Of a stretch of DNA of 49,788 nt, positions 8,424-17,680 are shown piece after piece. The notes beneath the pieces are model-generated. The model was not told the DNA's origin. It saw only the letters and a program-made list of their open reading frames with translations, and did not search any database. The DNA comes from Comamonadaceae bacterium (GTDB lineage Bacteria; Pseudomonadota; Gammaproteobacteria; Burkholderiales; Burkholderiaceae_C): the NCBI GenBank assembly GCA_027486555.1, contig JAIXOX010000030.1, positions 1 to 49,788 on the forward strand, read 5' to 3'. Both the position numbers and the translations under genes were made by a program. Every line of letters begins with the position of its first letter. Position 1 is the first letter of the stretch.

Positions 8424-9671
8424 ATGATCCAACCTAAAGTTTGGCAAGCCAGCTTGGTGTTCACGGCCTTGCTGGTGGGCTGGCCCGGTGTTTCTGTGGC
8501 CACGGAGTTGAAACTGGCCGATGCCCTGAGCTTGGCGGCAACCCACCACCCGAGCGTGAAAGCCAAGCAGGCCGAGGTGCAGGCGGCGCAAGCCGATCTG
8601 GAGACAGCCAAGTGGTCGAGATATCCGACTGTGAGCACCGAAGCCACCACTTCGGGTGGACGCCCTCAAGCGGCCTTGTTGGTGCAGCAGCCGCTTTGGG
8701 CGGGCGGCAAAATTGACGCCCAAAACCGTTTGGCACAGGCTCAACTCACGTTGGTTGAGGCGGGCCTGCAGGAAACCCGCAACAGCCTGATGCAACAAAC
8801 GGGGCAGCAGTTTTTCGAAGTATTGCGTTGGCATCAACGTCTGGACGTGGCCCGCAAAACCGAAGATGAGCACCGCAAGCTGCTGGAATTGATCCAACGC
8901 CGCGTGGAGGCCGACATCAGCCCCTTGACCGATCAGGTGCTGGCTTCTGCGCGATTTCAGCAAGCCGTGTCCGAGCGCATCCAGTTTGACCGCGCCATGC
9001 AAACGGCGCAGTTGGCCCTGCAACAGTTGGTGGGCGATCCCTACACCGGTTTGAAAGCACCCACCCGATTGGCCTTGCCCAAAATGGACAAAGGTGTGGC
9101 CATTGAGGCGAGTAAATCCAACTCGGCCGAGTTGTTGCGCTTTCGCACCCAGCAAGAAGTGGCGCAAGCGCAAATCGACATGGCCCAAGCGGGCTTGTTC
9201 CCCACCGTGGCTTTGGCCCATCGCCACAACTTGGGCGACAACAACAATTCAGCACTGTCCAACCGCACGTATTTGTCGCTGCAGTTCTCACCCGGCCCGG
9301 GTTTATCGGCCCGCAGCGCTGCCGCTGCAGCCCGTTCTCGCTTGGAAAACAGCCTGCAAAACACCGTGGTTTTTGAACGCCAACTGGAGCAGCAGGTGCG
9401 CACGGCCATGGCCGATCTTGATGCACTGGCCCAACAGGTCGAACCCGCCCGCTTGCTGGTTGCCGCCACAGAAGATGTGGTGGCCTCTTATTTGCGCCAA
9501 TACCAAATTGGCAAGAAAAACTGGCTGGATGTGCTCAACGCCCTGCGTGAGAGCGCTCAAGCCCATTACAGCGCGGTCGATGTGGCCTCCAGCACCCAGT
9601 CGCTGCAACTGCGCCTGATGCTGCTGACCGGACCCACAAGCTCCCAAGCGCTCGGCCTGATCCATGACTGA
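8424..9671 (+). CDS. TolC-family outer-membrane channel of a type I secretion system
   Basis: 415 residues with an N-terminal signal peptide (about residues 1-26, ending near 'GVSVATE'). The mature protein begins 'LKLADALSLAATHHPSVKAKQAEVQAAQADLETAKWSRYP', the typical TolC/OEP helical-barrel repeat, and a second such repeat starts near residue 235 ('SAELLRFRTQQEVAQAQIDMAQAGLFPTVAL'). The end 'LRQYQIGKKNWLDVLNALRESAQAHYSAVD' also fits the family. The protein forms the trimeric channel through the outer membrane. It overlaps the ABC gene by 8 nt and is followed by an HlyD-like gene, so its partner machine is unambiguous. The order channel-ABC-adaptor is common in LapA/BapA-type adhesin exporters. 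Confidence 0.9.
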   Translation: MIQPKVWQASLVFTALLVGWPGVSVATELKLADALSLAATHHPSVKAKQAEVQAAQADLETAKWSRYPTVSTEATTSGGRPQAALLVQQPLWAGGKIDAQNRLAQAQLTLVEAGLQETRNSLMQQTGQQFFEVLRWHQRLDVARKTEDEHRKLLELIQRRVEADISPLTDQVLASARFQQAVSERIQFDRAMQTAQLALQQLVGDPYTGLKAPTRLALPKMDKGVAIEASKSNSAELLRFRTQQEVAQAQIDMAQAGLFPTVALAHRHNLGDNNNSALSNRTYLSLQFSPGPGLSARSAAAAARSRLENSLQNTVVFERQLEQQVRTAMADLDALAQQVEPARLLVAATEDVVASYLRQYQIGKKNWLDVLNALRESAQAHYSAVDVASSTQSLQLRLMLLTGPTSSQALGLIHD

Positions 9672-11835
9672 ACACGACAGCGCCTCCAGCATGATGCTGG
9701 ACCGCAACCTGGCGGTGGTTTTGTCGCGTTTGGCCGGGCTTTTGGGCCAGGCCGTGCCTGCGCACCGTTTTGGCATGATGTCGCGCACCACCGATGGCCT
9801 CATGCTCGACCACCTCAGCCGCGAGGAGCGGGTCAAAGCGTGGTGGCTGGGGCGCTTTCCGACGGCGCACATCCATGCGCTAGACCCCAGAAACCTCAAG
9901 CCGTCCGATTTCCCGCTGCTTTGGGTGGGCTCTGAAGGCGAGCAGGTGTTGCTGGTGCGCGGCGGCTCCGGCCGTCACCGCCTGACCTGCCAGGACCCGG
10001 AAGGCCACCCCTGCGTGTTGCCCATGGCCGATGCGCGGCAAGGCCGCTTGTTGAAGCTGAGCATCGTGCCCGCCCGCCCGGGGGAATCCGGTCACCGTGC
10101 CTTGAGTGCGACCGACTGGTTTGCCACCTCGATTCGGCGTTACCGCTCGGTTTTTTTTGAAGCCGTGGTGGCCACCTGTGTGATCAGTTTGGTGGGTCTG
10201 GTGGCGGCTTTGTACTCGATGCAGGTCTATGACCGGGTGATCCCGACCAAGGGCTATTCCACTTTATGGGTGCTGACCATTGGTGTGGTCATCGCCATCC
10301 TCATCGAGTTGGTGCTCAAACAAGTGCGGGCCTTCATGGTGGACCGGGCGTGCAAAGCCATCGACCAGGAGTTGTCGGCGGTGTTTTTTGGCAAAGCGCT
10401 GGACATCCGCATGGACGCGCGGCCCAACACGGTGGGCACCTTTGCATCGCAAATCCGGCATTTCGAATCGGTGCGCAATTTTTTGACCTCTTCGAGCCTG
10501 TTCATCATGGCCGACTTGCCTTTTGCCATTTTGTTTGTGGGGGTGATCGCCATCATCGCTGGCCCGGTGGCGCTGGTGCCCTTGGTGTCGGTGCCCTTGG
10601 CGGTGCTGGCGGGCATGGCGTTTCGTGGGCCGATTGAGCTGTACACCGGCCTGCACATGAAAGAGTCGAACGAAAAGAACGGCTTGCTGATCGAGGCCAT
10701 CGACGGCATTGAAGCGGTCAAGGCGGCCAATGCCGAGTGGAAGATGCTGGACCGCTGGCGCAGCATGACCTCGACCATGGCCGACAGCGAGCTGAAAATG
10801 CGCCAGTTTTCCACCTTGTCGAGCAACCTGACACAAACCATTCAGCAGCTCAGTTACGCGGGCATGATCGCTGCAGGTGCCTATGCCATCAATGCCGGGC
10901 ACCTGACCATGGGCGGCTTGATCGCTTGCTCGATCATCTCGGGGCGTGCCTTGACGCCTGTGGCGCAATTGCCAGGCCTGATCGTGCAGTGGCAGCACGC
11001 CAAAATCGCGCTCAAATCGCTCAATGGCATCATGGCCATGCCCAGTGAGCGCGAGCAAAGCGAACGCCTGGTGGTGCCCGAGCTGTGCCGGGGCGAGATC
11101 ACACTGAACAGGGCCACTTTTTCGTATGCCAAGGACTTGCCGGGCCTGGAGGTGGCCCAGTTGCAAATCGAGCCCGGCGACCGCGTCGCCATTTTGGGTT
11201 CGGTGGGCTCGGGCAAAACCACCTTGATCAAATTGTTGTCGGGCTTGTTCAAGCCCACCTCGGGGCAGGTTTATTTGGACCAGGTGGACATGGTCCATCT
11301 GGCCCCCGAATTCGTGCGCGAGCATGTGGGTTATTTGCCCCAGGACGTGCGCCTGTTCAACGGCACCCTGCGGCACAACCTGACCCTGGGATTGCCCTTG
11401 CCCAGCGACAGCCAGATTTTCAAGGCCGCCGCCATGACGGGCCTCGATCAGGTGATACAGAACCACCCGATGGGCCTCGAGCTGGAAATCGCCGAAGGCG
11501 GGCGTGGTCTGTCCGGCGGTCAGCGGCAATTGGTGGGCCTGACCCGCATGTTGCTGGCCTCGCCCAAAATTTTGCTGCTCGATGAGCCCACCGCCTCCAT
11601 GGATGCCAAGCTGGAAAACCGCGTGATGCAACACCTGTTTGAACACATGCCCACCGATTCGGCCATCGTGGTGGTCACCCACAAGCCCTCAGTGTTGAAC
11701 TACGTGAGCCGCATTTTGGTGGTGGACAAGGGCCGCGTGGTGCTGGACGGCCCGCGCGATGAGGTGCTCAACCGTTTGAGTCAGCCGGCCAGCAGCCGTC
11801 CTGCTTTCGCCAGCACCCAAGGAGCTGTGGCATGA
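9664..11835 (+). CDS. Type I secretion ABC exporter (LapB-like, ATPase plus membrane domain)
   Basis: 723 residues. Residues about 1-150 form a peptidase-C39-like domain with no visible Cys-His catalytic pair, as in RTX/adhesin exporters. The membrane domain follows (about 155-440) with hydrophobic helices such as 'VVATCVISLVGLVAALYSMQVYDRVI'. The ATPase has Walker A 'GSVGSGKTT' (near residue 517), the signature 'LSGGQRQ' (near 617), Walker B 'ILLLDEPTAS' and the switch His in 'VVTHKP'. It energises one-step export across both membranes together with the flanking genes. The adaptor gene overlaps its stop by 4 nt. No cargo gene is adjacent; the adhesin at 25688-29080 is a candidate. Confidence 0.93.
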   Translation: MTEHDSASSMMLDRNLAVVLSRLAGLLGQAVPAHRFGMMSRTTDGLMLDHLSREERVKAWWLGRFPTAHIHALDPRNLKPSDFPLLWVGSEGEQVLLVRGGSGRHRLTCQDPEGHPCVLPMADARQGRLLKLSIVPARPGESGHRALSATDWFATSIRRYRSVFFEAVVATCVISLVGLVAALYSMQVYDRVIPTKGYSTLWVLTIGVVIAILIELVLKQVRAFMVDRACKAIDQELSAVFFGKALDIRMDARPNTVGTFASQIRHFESVRNFLTSSSLFIMADLPFAILFVGVIAIIAGPVALVPLVSVPLAVLAGMAFRGPIELYTGLHMKESNEKNGLLIEAIDGIEAVKAANAEWKMLDRWRSMTSTMADSELKMRQFSTLSSNLTQTIQQLSYAGMIAAGAYAINAGHLTMGGLIACSIISGRALTPVAQLPGLIVQWQHAKIALKSLNGIMAMPSEREQSERLVVPELCRGEITLNRATFSYAKDLPGLEVAQLQIEPGDRVAILGSVGSGKTTLIKLLSGLFKPTSGQVYLDQVDMVHLAPEFVREHVGYLPQDVRLFNGTLRHNLTLGLPLPSDSQIFKAAAMTGLDQVIQNHPMGLELEIAEGGRGLSGGQRQLVGLTRMLLASPKILLLDEPTASMDAKLENRVMQHLFEHMPTDSAIVVVTHKPSVLNYVSRILVVDKGRVVLDGPRDEVLNRLSQPASSRPAFASTQGAVA

Positions 11836-13034
11836 AGATTTTCTGGTTTTTAGGACCTTCCGATCCCGACCACCAACGCGAGGACCTCAGTGGGGTGTTG
11901 CGTGGTTCGCGTTGGGCCTTGTGGTCGCTGCTGTTGACCTGCGTGGTGTTTTTTTCGTGGGCCTACTTTGCCAACATCGACCAAATCACCCGTGCGCCTG
12001 GATCGGTGATTTCAAGCGCTCGTTCACAAATCATCCAATCCCAGGACGGCGGCGTGATCGAAGAGCTGATGGTCAAAGAAGGCGATGTGGTGCAACGCGA
12101 CCAGGTGCTGGTCAAGATTGATGGCACGCGCCAACAGTCCAGCTACTTGGAAACCCGGGCCAAGTCGGCTGGCTTGGCCATCACGGTGGCGCGGCTGCAA
12201 GCCGAGGTGCTGGGGCGTGAGCCGCGTTTTCCGCCCGAGGCCAAGGCCTATCCCGAGTTCCGCGACACGCAGACCATGTTGTTCAAAAAGCGCCAGTCAG
12301 CCATCCAGGACGAGCTGCAGTCGTATGAAAACATCAAGGCCATCGTGCAAAAAGAGCTGAACATGACCCGCCCCCTGCTCAAGACGGGCGATGTGAGTGC
12401 TACCGAGGTCTTGCGTTTGGAGCGCCAAATTGCCGACACCCAGGCGCAAATCACCAACCGCAAAAACAAGTATTTTCAGGATACCCAGGCCGAGCTGAGC
12501 AAGGCCCTTGAGGACTTGGCGGGCGTGCAGCAAATCATGGCCCAGCGCAAAGACCAGTTGACCCAGACCGAGTTGCGAGCCCCCTTGCACGGCATTGTCA
12601 AAAACGTGCGTGTGACCACGCGGGGTGGCGTCATCCGTCCGGGGGAAGAGGTCATGCAAATCGTGCCCTTGGAGGAAGATCTGGTGATCGAGGCCAAGGT
12701 CAGTTCGTCTGACATCGCATTCATCAAAACGGGCATGAAAGCCACGGTCAAGATCGACGCCTACGACTACACCATCTATGGGGATTTGACGGGCACCTTG
12801 TCCTACATCAGCCCCGACACCTTGACGGAAAACCTCCAGCAAGGTGAGCAACCGTATTACCGGGTGCAGATCAAGACCGATGGACGCAAGTTCAGCGGCA
12901 GGCCCGATCAAAAACTGGACATCCAGCCGGGCATGACCAGCATGGTGGAGATCAAAACGGGCTCCAACACCGTGCTCAATTACCTGGCCAAACCGGTTGT
13001 CAAGACCTTGAACCAGTCGCTGGGCGAGCGTTAA
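11832..13034 (+). CDS. HlyD-family membrane-fusion adaptor of the type I secretion system
   Basis: 400 residues with a single N-terminal transmembrane helix (about residues 27-48, 'RWALWSLLLTCVVFFSWAYFA') and a periplasmic remainder. The barrel-sandwich hybrid starts with 'APGSVISSARSQIIQSQDGGVIEELMVKEGDVVQRDQVLVKID' and closes with 'ELRAPLHGIVKNVRV'. Between them lies a long coiled coil (about 105-245), rich in E, Q and K. The C-terminal part contains 'PGMTSMVEIKTG', as in HlyD/LapC adaptors. It bridges the ABC exporter and the TolC-like channel. It is the last gene of the three-gene operon; a hairpin lies 27 nt after its stop. Confidence 0.92.
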   Translation: MKIFWFLGPSDPDHQREDLSGVLRGSRWALWSLLLTCVVFFSWAYFANIDQITRAPGSVISSARSQIIQSQDGGVIEELMVKEGDVVQRDQVLVKIDGTRQQSSYLETRAKSAGLAITVARLQAEVLGREPRFPPEAKAYPEFRDTQTMLFKKRQSAIQDELQSYENIKAIVQKELNMTRPLLKTGDVSATEVLRLERQIADTQAQITNRKNKYFQDTQAELSKALEDLAGVQQIMAQRKDQLTQTELRAPLHGIVKNVRVTTRGGVIRPGEEVMQIVPLEEDLVIEAKVSSSDIAFIKTGMKATVKIDAYDYTIYGDLTGTLSYISPDTLTENLQQGEQPYYRVQIKTDGRKFSGRPDQKLDIQPGMTSMVEIKTGSNTVLNYLAKPVVKTLNQSLGER

Positions 13035-13060
13035 GTTCCAGCCAAAGCGGCTGCGTGACA

Positions 13061-13085
13061 CTGGCCCACCCAAGGCGTGGGCCAG
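13061..13085 (+). terminator. GC-rich hairpin between the secretion operon and aroC
   Basis: A perfect inverted repeat: CTGGCCCAC at 13061-13069 and GTGGGCCAG at 13077-13085, with a 7-nt loop. It follows the HlyD-like gene and precedes aroC by about 20 nt. No run of T follows, so an intrinsic terminator is not certain; it may be a pause or processing site or part of the aroC leader. Confidence 0.45.
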
Positions 13086-13105
13086 CTCTGGGATAATGCC
13101 CATCC

Positions 13106-14203
13106 ATGAGCGGCAATACCTTCGGACAACTTTTTTCGGTCACCAACTTTGGTGAATCCCACGGCCCAGCCATTGGCTGCGTGATTGACGGCTGCCCCCC
13201 GGGCATGCTGTTGTCTGAGGCCGACATCCAGCCCGATCTGGACCGTCGCCGCCCGGGCACCAGCAAATTTGTCACCCAGCGCAATGAACCCGATGCCGTG
13301 CAGATCGTGTCGGGCGTTTACCAAGGCAAGACCACGGGCACGCCGATTTGCCTGCTGATTCAAAACACCGACCAGCGCAGCAAGGACTATGGCGACATCC
13401 TGCAGACCTTTCGACCCGGGCATGCCGACTACACCTACTGGCGCAAATACGGCCTGCGTGATCCGCGCGGCGGTGGTCGTTCTTCGGCGCGCCTGACAGC
13501 CCCCATGGTGGCGGCGGGTGCGGTGGCCAAAAAATGGCTCAAAGAAAAATTTGGCACCACCTTTGTCGGCTGCATGACCCAAATCGGCGATTTGCCGATT
13601 GGCTTTGAGAGTTGGGAGCATGTGCCGAACAACCCGTTTTTTGCCCCGGTGGCCGATGTGACGGCCTTGGAAAATTACATGAACGCGCTGCGCAAATCGG
13701 GTGATTCGTGTGGCGCCCGACTGCGTGTGGTGGCCCGTGGTGTACCGGTTGGGCTGGGTCAACCGCTGTTTGACAAGATCGACGCCGACATTGCTTTTGC
13801 CATGATGGGCATCAACGCCGTCAAGGGCGTGGAAATAGGGGCCGGCTTTGGCTGCGTCACGCAAAAAGGCAGCACGGCAGGGGACGCGCTCACGCCCGAA
13901 GGCTTTGTGGGCAACAATGCCGGGGGCGTTTTGGGGGGCATCAGCACGGGGCAAGACATCGAGGTGTCGATGGCCATCAAGCCCACGAGTTCCATTTTGA
14001 TTGCGCGTGATTCGATTGATTCAAACGGTCAGCCGACCGAAGTCATCACCAAAGGCCGCCACGATCCTTGTGTCGGGATTCGTGCAACCCCTATTGCCGA
14101 GGCCATGTTGGCCCTGGTGGTCATGGAGCATGCCTTGCACTACCGTGCCCAGTGTGGCGATGTCGAACATGATTTGCCCGCGATTGCCTCGGTCAAGACC
14201 TGA
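13106..14203 (+). CDS. aroC: Chorismate synthase
   Basis: 365 residues, the normal length for the family. Signature segments are all present: '[31 protein letters not shown]' at the start (first chorismate synthase signature, GESHG), '[18 protein letters not shown]', '[31 protein letters not shown]' (second signature, with the RxxGRxSAR phosphate/FMN contacts) and '[19 protein letters not shown]' near the C-terminus. It converts 5-enolpyruvylshikimate-3-phosphate to chorismate using reduced FMN. An MFS permease gene begins 3 nt after its stop, so the two are probably co-transcribed. AroQ, another shikimate-pathway enzyme, lies 2.2 kb downstream on the other strand. Confidence 0.97.
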   Translation: MSGNTFGQLFSVTNFGESHGPAIGCVIDGCPPGMLLSEADIQPDLDRRRPGTSKFVTQRNEPDAVQIVSGVYQGKTTGTPICLLIQNTDQRSKDYGDILQTFRPGHADYTYWRKYGLRDPRGGGRSSARLTAPMVAAGAVAKKWLKEKFGTTFVGCMTQIGDLPIGFESWEHVPNNPFFAPVADVTALENYMNALRKSGDSCGARLRVVARGVPVGLGQPLFDKIDADIAFAMMGINAVKGVEIGAGFGCVTQKGSTAGDALTPEGFVGNNAGGVLGGISTGQDIEVSMAIKPTSSILIARDSIDSNGQPTEVITKGRHDPCVGIRATPIAEAMLALVVMEHALHYRAQCGDVEHDLPAIASVKT

Positions 14204-14206
14204 GGC

Positions 14207-15373
14207 ATGACGCCACGTCGTCAACTCTGGCCCTTTGCTGCGCTTTCGGCCAGTTATTTTGGGCACATCGGTTTTTTTAACCCCTATTTGCCGCTGTGGC
14301 TGCAGGACATGGGCCTGAGCTTGTTGACCATCAGCATGCTCACGGCCGTGCAGGCCACCACCCGTTTGTTTGCGCCTTATGCCTGGGGGGCCATCAGCGA
14401 CCGCACCGGTGAGCGGGTCAAATTGCTGCGCATCGGGGCGGGTGTGGCTTTTGTGTCCGCTTGTTTTCTGTGGGGCAACTGGGGTCCTGTCGGTTTGGGG
14501 CTGGTGTTGCTGGTCATGTTCACCCACACCAGCGCCATGATGCCCATGAGCGAAGCGGCCATGGCCCATTGGGTCAGCCAAAACGGGGCGTTTGACACCA
14601 AGCGTTATGGCCGAGTGCGGCTTTGGGGATCCATGGGGTTTTTGGTCACGGTGTTTGTGGCCGGCGCCTGGTTCGAGGCCTTTGGCATGAAGCATTTTCC
14701 GGGTTGGACGGTGTTCAGCCTGGGGGCGGTGTTGCTGAGTGTGTGGTGGATGCCCGACATCAAAGAGGCGGGGCATTTGGAGGTCGAGCACGTTTCAGTG
14801 GGGCCTGTTTTGCGTCAAAAGCCTGTGCAGTGGTTTTTTGCTTCCACTTTTTTCCATGTCTTGTCGCACATCGGTATTTACGTGTTTTTCTCGCTGTACC
14901 TCAATTCATTGGGCTACAGCAAAACCATGATCGGGGTCTTGTGGGCGGTGTCGGTGGCGGTCGAGGTGCTGTGGTTTTTCACCCAATCGCGTTGGCTGCC
15001 GCGCTTGTCCCTGACGGCCTGGTTGGTGGCATGCTCGGCGGTGATGGTGCTGCGCATGGGCTTGACAGCCGTTTGGGCCGATGTGTTGTGGATATTGCTG
15101 TTGGCGCAGATGCTGCACGCCATCACCTTTGCCACGCACCACACGGTGTGCATTGCCTTGATTTCGGAGCACTTTGCGGGTCGATTGCGGGGCCGCGGAC
15201 AGGCGCTGTACACCGTGATCGCTTATGGCTTTCCCGGTGTTTTGGGGGCTTTGGTGGGAGGGCTCATCAGCGAGCGCTGGGGCTTGCAAAGCGTGTTTGT
15301 CCTGAGCAGCCTGACCGGTGTGGTGGCCACGGCGGCGGCCTACAAGGTTTGGCGACTGCAGCACCCTCGTTGA
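14207..15373 (+). CDS. MFS permease (HcaT / MFS_1-like family)
   Basis: 388 residues, about 12 membrane spans. The start 'FAALSASYFGHIGFFNPYLPLWLQDMGLS' and the loop 2-3 motif 'APYAWGAISDRTGERVKLLRIGA' are typical of the MFS_1-like group that includes the 3-phenylpropionate transporter HcaT. The second half begins near residue 200 with 'KPVQWFFASTFFHVLSHIGIYVFFSLYLNSLGYSKTMIGVLWAVSVAVEVLWFF', another hallmark of this group. The substrate is unknown. The ATG at 14207 follows the aroC stop at once, with the GAGG of 'TGAGGC' as ribosome site. Translational coupling to aroC is likely, but a role in aromatic transport is only suggested by that context. Confidence 0.85.
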   Translation: MTPRRQLWPFAALSASYFGHIGFFNPYLPLWLQDMGLSLLTISMLTAVQATTRLFAPYAWGAISDRTGERVKLLRIGAGVAFVSACFLWGNWGPVGLGLVLLVMFTHTSAMMPMSEAAMAHWVSQNGAFDTKRYGRVRLWGSMGFLVTVFVAGAWFEAFGMKHFPGWTVFSLGAVLLSVWWMPDIKEAGHLEVEHVSVGPVLRQKPVQWFFASTFFHVLSHIGIYVFFSLYLNSLGYSKTMIGVLWAVSVAVEVLWFFTQSRWLPRLSLTAWLVACSAVMVLRMGLTAVWADVLWILLLAQMLHAITFATHHTVCIALISEHFAGRLRGRGQALYTVIAYGFPGVLGALVGGLISERWGLQSVFVLSSLTGVVATAAAYKVWRLQHPR

Positions 15374-15444
15374 TGCCTGCCTGACGCACCGGGGTCTTGA
15401 GTTTTTCAGTTCCGTGTTGGCACACTTTTTTGATGAATTGTTTG

Positions 15445-16308
15445 ATGTCTATTGCCGTTTTGCCTGACTTTTTGCCTTTGGCTTTGCGCGACACGCTGGC
15501 CGATGCCGAGCGCCTGGACACCCGCTTTCAAAATGCCACCACGGTCTGGCACGCCTGGGGTCAAGCGGACCAGCCCACCGTGGTCTTGTTGCACGGTGGC
15601 AGCGGCAGTTGGACCCATTGGGTGCGCAACATCGCCCCTTTGCGAGATGCCGGCTGGCGTGTGCTGGTGCCCGACTTGCCGGGGTTTGGTGACTCGGACT
15701 TGCCCGAGGGGTGCACCGACACCACCGATTTGCCGCCACACCTGCACCACGGTTTGCAGCAGTTGCAGCCCTTGGGGCCGGTCAGTTTGGTGGGGTTTTC
15801 TTTTGGGGGCATGACCGCGGCATTGTGGTTGGCTGCGCATCCCGATGACGCTCAGGCGCTGGTGTTGGTGGGAGCACCCGGCATGGGACTGGCGCAATCG
15901 CAACGCACCACACTCAAGGGTTGGCGGCATTTGCCCACGCCCGAGGCGCAGCGCGAGGTGCACCGGCACAATTTGCTGGCCCTCATGCTCCAGCATGAAG
16001 CATCCTTGGACCCCTTGGCCCTGGCCTTGCATGCCGCCAACGTTCAGCGTGACCGCATGCCACGCCGACGCTTGTCTTCAACCGACATCGTGGCGCGTAC
16101 ATTGCCCGTGGTGCGGGCCAGGGTGAGTGCCATTTATGGCGAAAACGACGCCCTTTATGGCCCCCGCTTGCCCGAGGTTCAAATGGCCATGGCAAAACTG
16201 GCCCCGTGCTGGGGCGAGTGGCACACCTTGTCAGGGGTGGGGCATTGGGTGCCTTACGAGGCCACAGATATCTTCAATGCCACCTTGGTGCAGGTTCTCA
16301 AGGCCTGA
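15445..16308 (+). CDS. Alpha/beta-fold hydrolase
   Basis: 287 residues from the ATG at 15445; ATGs at 15433 and 15397 are in frame and none has a strong ribosome site. The oxyanion-hole motif is 'VVLLHGGSGSWTHWVRN', the nucleophile elbow 'LVGFSFGGMTAALW' (Ser near residue 112) and the catalytic His is in 'SGVGHWVPYEA'. The acidic residue is probably in 'IYGENDALYG'. This is the MhpC/BphD-like group of the superfamily; the substrate is unknown. It stands alone between the MFS gene and the convergent aroQ. Confidence 0.85.
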   Translation: MSIAVLPDFLPLALRDTLADAERLDTRFQNATTVWHAWGQADQPTVVLLHGGSGSWTHWVRNIAPLRDAGWRVLVPDLPGFGDSDLPEGCTDTTDLPPHLHHGLQQLQPLGPVSLVGFSFGGMTAALWLAAHPDDAQALVLVGAPGMGLAQSQRTTLKGWRHLPTPEAQREVHRHNLLALMLQHEASLDPLALALHAANVQRDRMPRRRLSSTDIVARTLPVVRARVSAIYGENDALYGPRLPEVQMAMAKLAPCWGEWHTLSGVGHWVPYEATDIFNATLVQVLKA

Positions 16309-16361
16309 AAGACCGTGGACTGCCCAATAGGGCTGGCAGGTCAGTGGGCGAGGGGTGCCGT

Positions 16362-16799
16362 TCAGCCTTGGATGGCACTGACCGCTGCGCGCAGTCCCAG
16401 CAAATAACTGTCGACACCGAAGCCGGCAATTTGACCTTTGGCAATGGGGGCAATGACGGAGAGGTGGCGAAACTCTTCGCGGGCGTGGATATTGGACATG
16501 TGCACTTCGATGATGGGGCACTTGAGGATGGCCAAGGCGTCTCGGATCCCGTAGCTGTAATGCGTCCAGGCCCCGGCATTGATCAGCACCGCTTGGGTGC
16601 CGTCGGTGTGGGCTTGGTGAATGCGCTGGGCCATTTCACCTTCGAAGTTGGTTTGAAAGCACTCGACACTGACCCCCAACTCCAGCCCCAAGGCGACAAG
16701 TTGAGCGTCGATTTCGGCCAGGGTGATGGTGCCGTATTGCGCCGGATCGCGTTTGCCGAACATGTTGAGGTTGATGCCGTTGAGGGTCAGGATTTTCAT
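16362..16799 (-). CDS. aroQ: 3-Dehydroquinate dehydratase, type II
   Basis: 145 residues from the ATG at 16799; the in-frame start at 16817 is less likely. The type II fold starts with 'MKILTLNGINLNMFGKRDPAQYGTITL', with the N-L-N-x-x-G-x-R active-site motif and a tyrosine. It continues with 'NFEGEMAQRIHQAHTDGTQAVLINAGAWTHYSYGIRDAL' (substrate contacts and the general-acid His) and 'IIEVHMSNIHAREEFRHLSVI'. It dehydrates 3-dehydroquinate to 3-dehydroshikimate in the shikimate pathway. Family members usually have 'NPGAYTHTSVA' where this one has 'NAGAWTHYSYG', a variant I have seen described for a proteobacterial subgroup. Confidence 0.93.
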   Translation of the reverse strand: MKILTLNGINLNMFGKRDPAQYGTITLAEIDAQLVALGLELGVSVECFQTNFEGEMAQRIHQAHTDGTQAVLINAGAWTHYSYGIRDALAILKCPIIEVHMSNIHAREEFRHLSVIAPIAKGQIAGFGVDSYLLGLRAAVSAIQG

Positions 16800-16968
16800 G
16801 GTGGTGGGGTGTCGCAATGAAGATCAGGGCAATTGGCCTGAGCGCCTGCCATTGTCTGCGATTTGCGGCAATATCAAGCCCTTTGGCGGGTGTTGGTGGC
16901 GGGTATGGCCCATGCGCACCTTGACCCGTATTTTTCAATTTCGCAGGCTTGCACCCTTGGAAACACCG

Positions 16969-17625
16969 ATGACCACTCTCAAAATTGATTTCGTCTCTGA
17001 CATTGCCTGCCCTTGGTGCGCTGTGGGTTTGGGTGCCCTGGAACAGGCCATGCAGCGTCTGCAAGGCGAGGTGCAGTTCGACCTGCATTTTCAGCCCTTT
17101 GAACTGAACCCGCACATGCCCCCGGGTGGACAAGATTTGGGCGAACATTTGAGCGAAAAATACGGCTCTACCGCAGAGCAACAAGCCCAAATACGGCAGA
17201 CCATTGCGGCCCGGGGGGCCGAGGTGGGTTTTGAGTTCCATCCTGGCGGACGTGGTCGCGTTTACAACACCTTCAATGCGCACCGTTTGCTGCATTGGGC
17301 CGAAAGTCAAGGACCGGACGCCCAACACCACTTGAAGAACGCTTTTTTGCAGTCTTACCAAGGCCGCGCTGAATGCGTTGAAGACCCCGAGGTTTTGTTG
17401 GCGGGTGTGGCCGCCGCTGGGCTGGACGTGGTGGCAGCCCGCGAAGTGCTGAGCAGTGACGCCCATGCTGCCCCGGTTCGGGAGCGTCAGCAGTTTTATG
17501 CCCAGGCCGGTATTCGCTCGGTGCCTGCTGTCATCATCAATGACCGCCATTTGATTTCGGGTGGGCAGCCGGTTGAAGTGTTCGAGCAAGCCTTGCGTCG
17601 CATCGCTTCGGGCGACGTGTCCTGA
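16969..17625 (+). CDS. DsbA-family (FrnE-like) thioredoxin-fold protein
   Basis: 218 residues from the ATG at 16969; earlier in-frame starts lie inside the divergent aroQ gene. The CXXC motif is 'DIACPWCAVG' at residues 13-16. The helical insertion follows, and the fold closes with 'AGIRSVPAVIINDRHLISGGQPVEVFEQAL', which has the cis-Pro of the DsbA fold. There is no signal peptide, so it acts in the cytoplasm, as FrnE and 2-hydroxychromene-2-carboxylate isomerase-type relatives do. Its exact activity (disulfide exchange or glutathione-dependent isomerisation) is not evident. It ends 23 nt before the phosphatase gene. Confidence 0.88.
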   Translation: MTTLKIDFVSDIACPWCAVGLGALEQAMQRLQGEVQFDLHFQPFELNPHMPPGGQDLGEHLSEKYGSTAEQQAQIRQTIAARGAEVGFEFHPGGRGRVYNTFNAHRLLHWAESQGPDAQHHLKNAFLQSYQGRAECVEDPEVLLAGVAAAGLDVVAAREVLSSDAHAAPVRERQQFYAQAGIRSVPAVIINDRHLISGGQPVEVFEQALRRIASGDVS

Positions 17626-17644
17626 ACCCCCGCGCTATTCGTTC

Positions 17645-17680
17645 CATCATGAACAACTTGAACATCATGAACAACTTGAA
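17645..17680 (+). repeat. Perfect 18-nt tandem duplication spanning a start codon
   Basis: The 18-mer CATCATGAACAACTTGAA occurs twice in direct succession (17645-17662 and 17663-17680). Each copy carries an in-frame ATG (17649 and 17667), so the phosphatase gene has two equivalent start sites and its N-terminus reads MNNLNIMNNLN. Confidence 0.9.

Noticed and set aside
10264..11682. 472-codon minus-strand frame opposite the ABC exporter gene
   Set aside because: The same kind of antisense shadow; the plus strand carries complete Walker and signature motifs of the ABC exporter.
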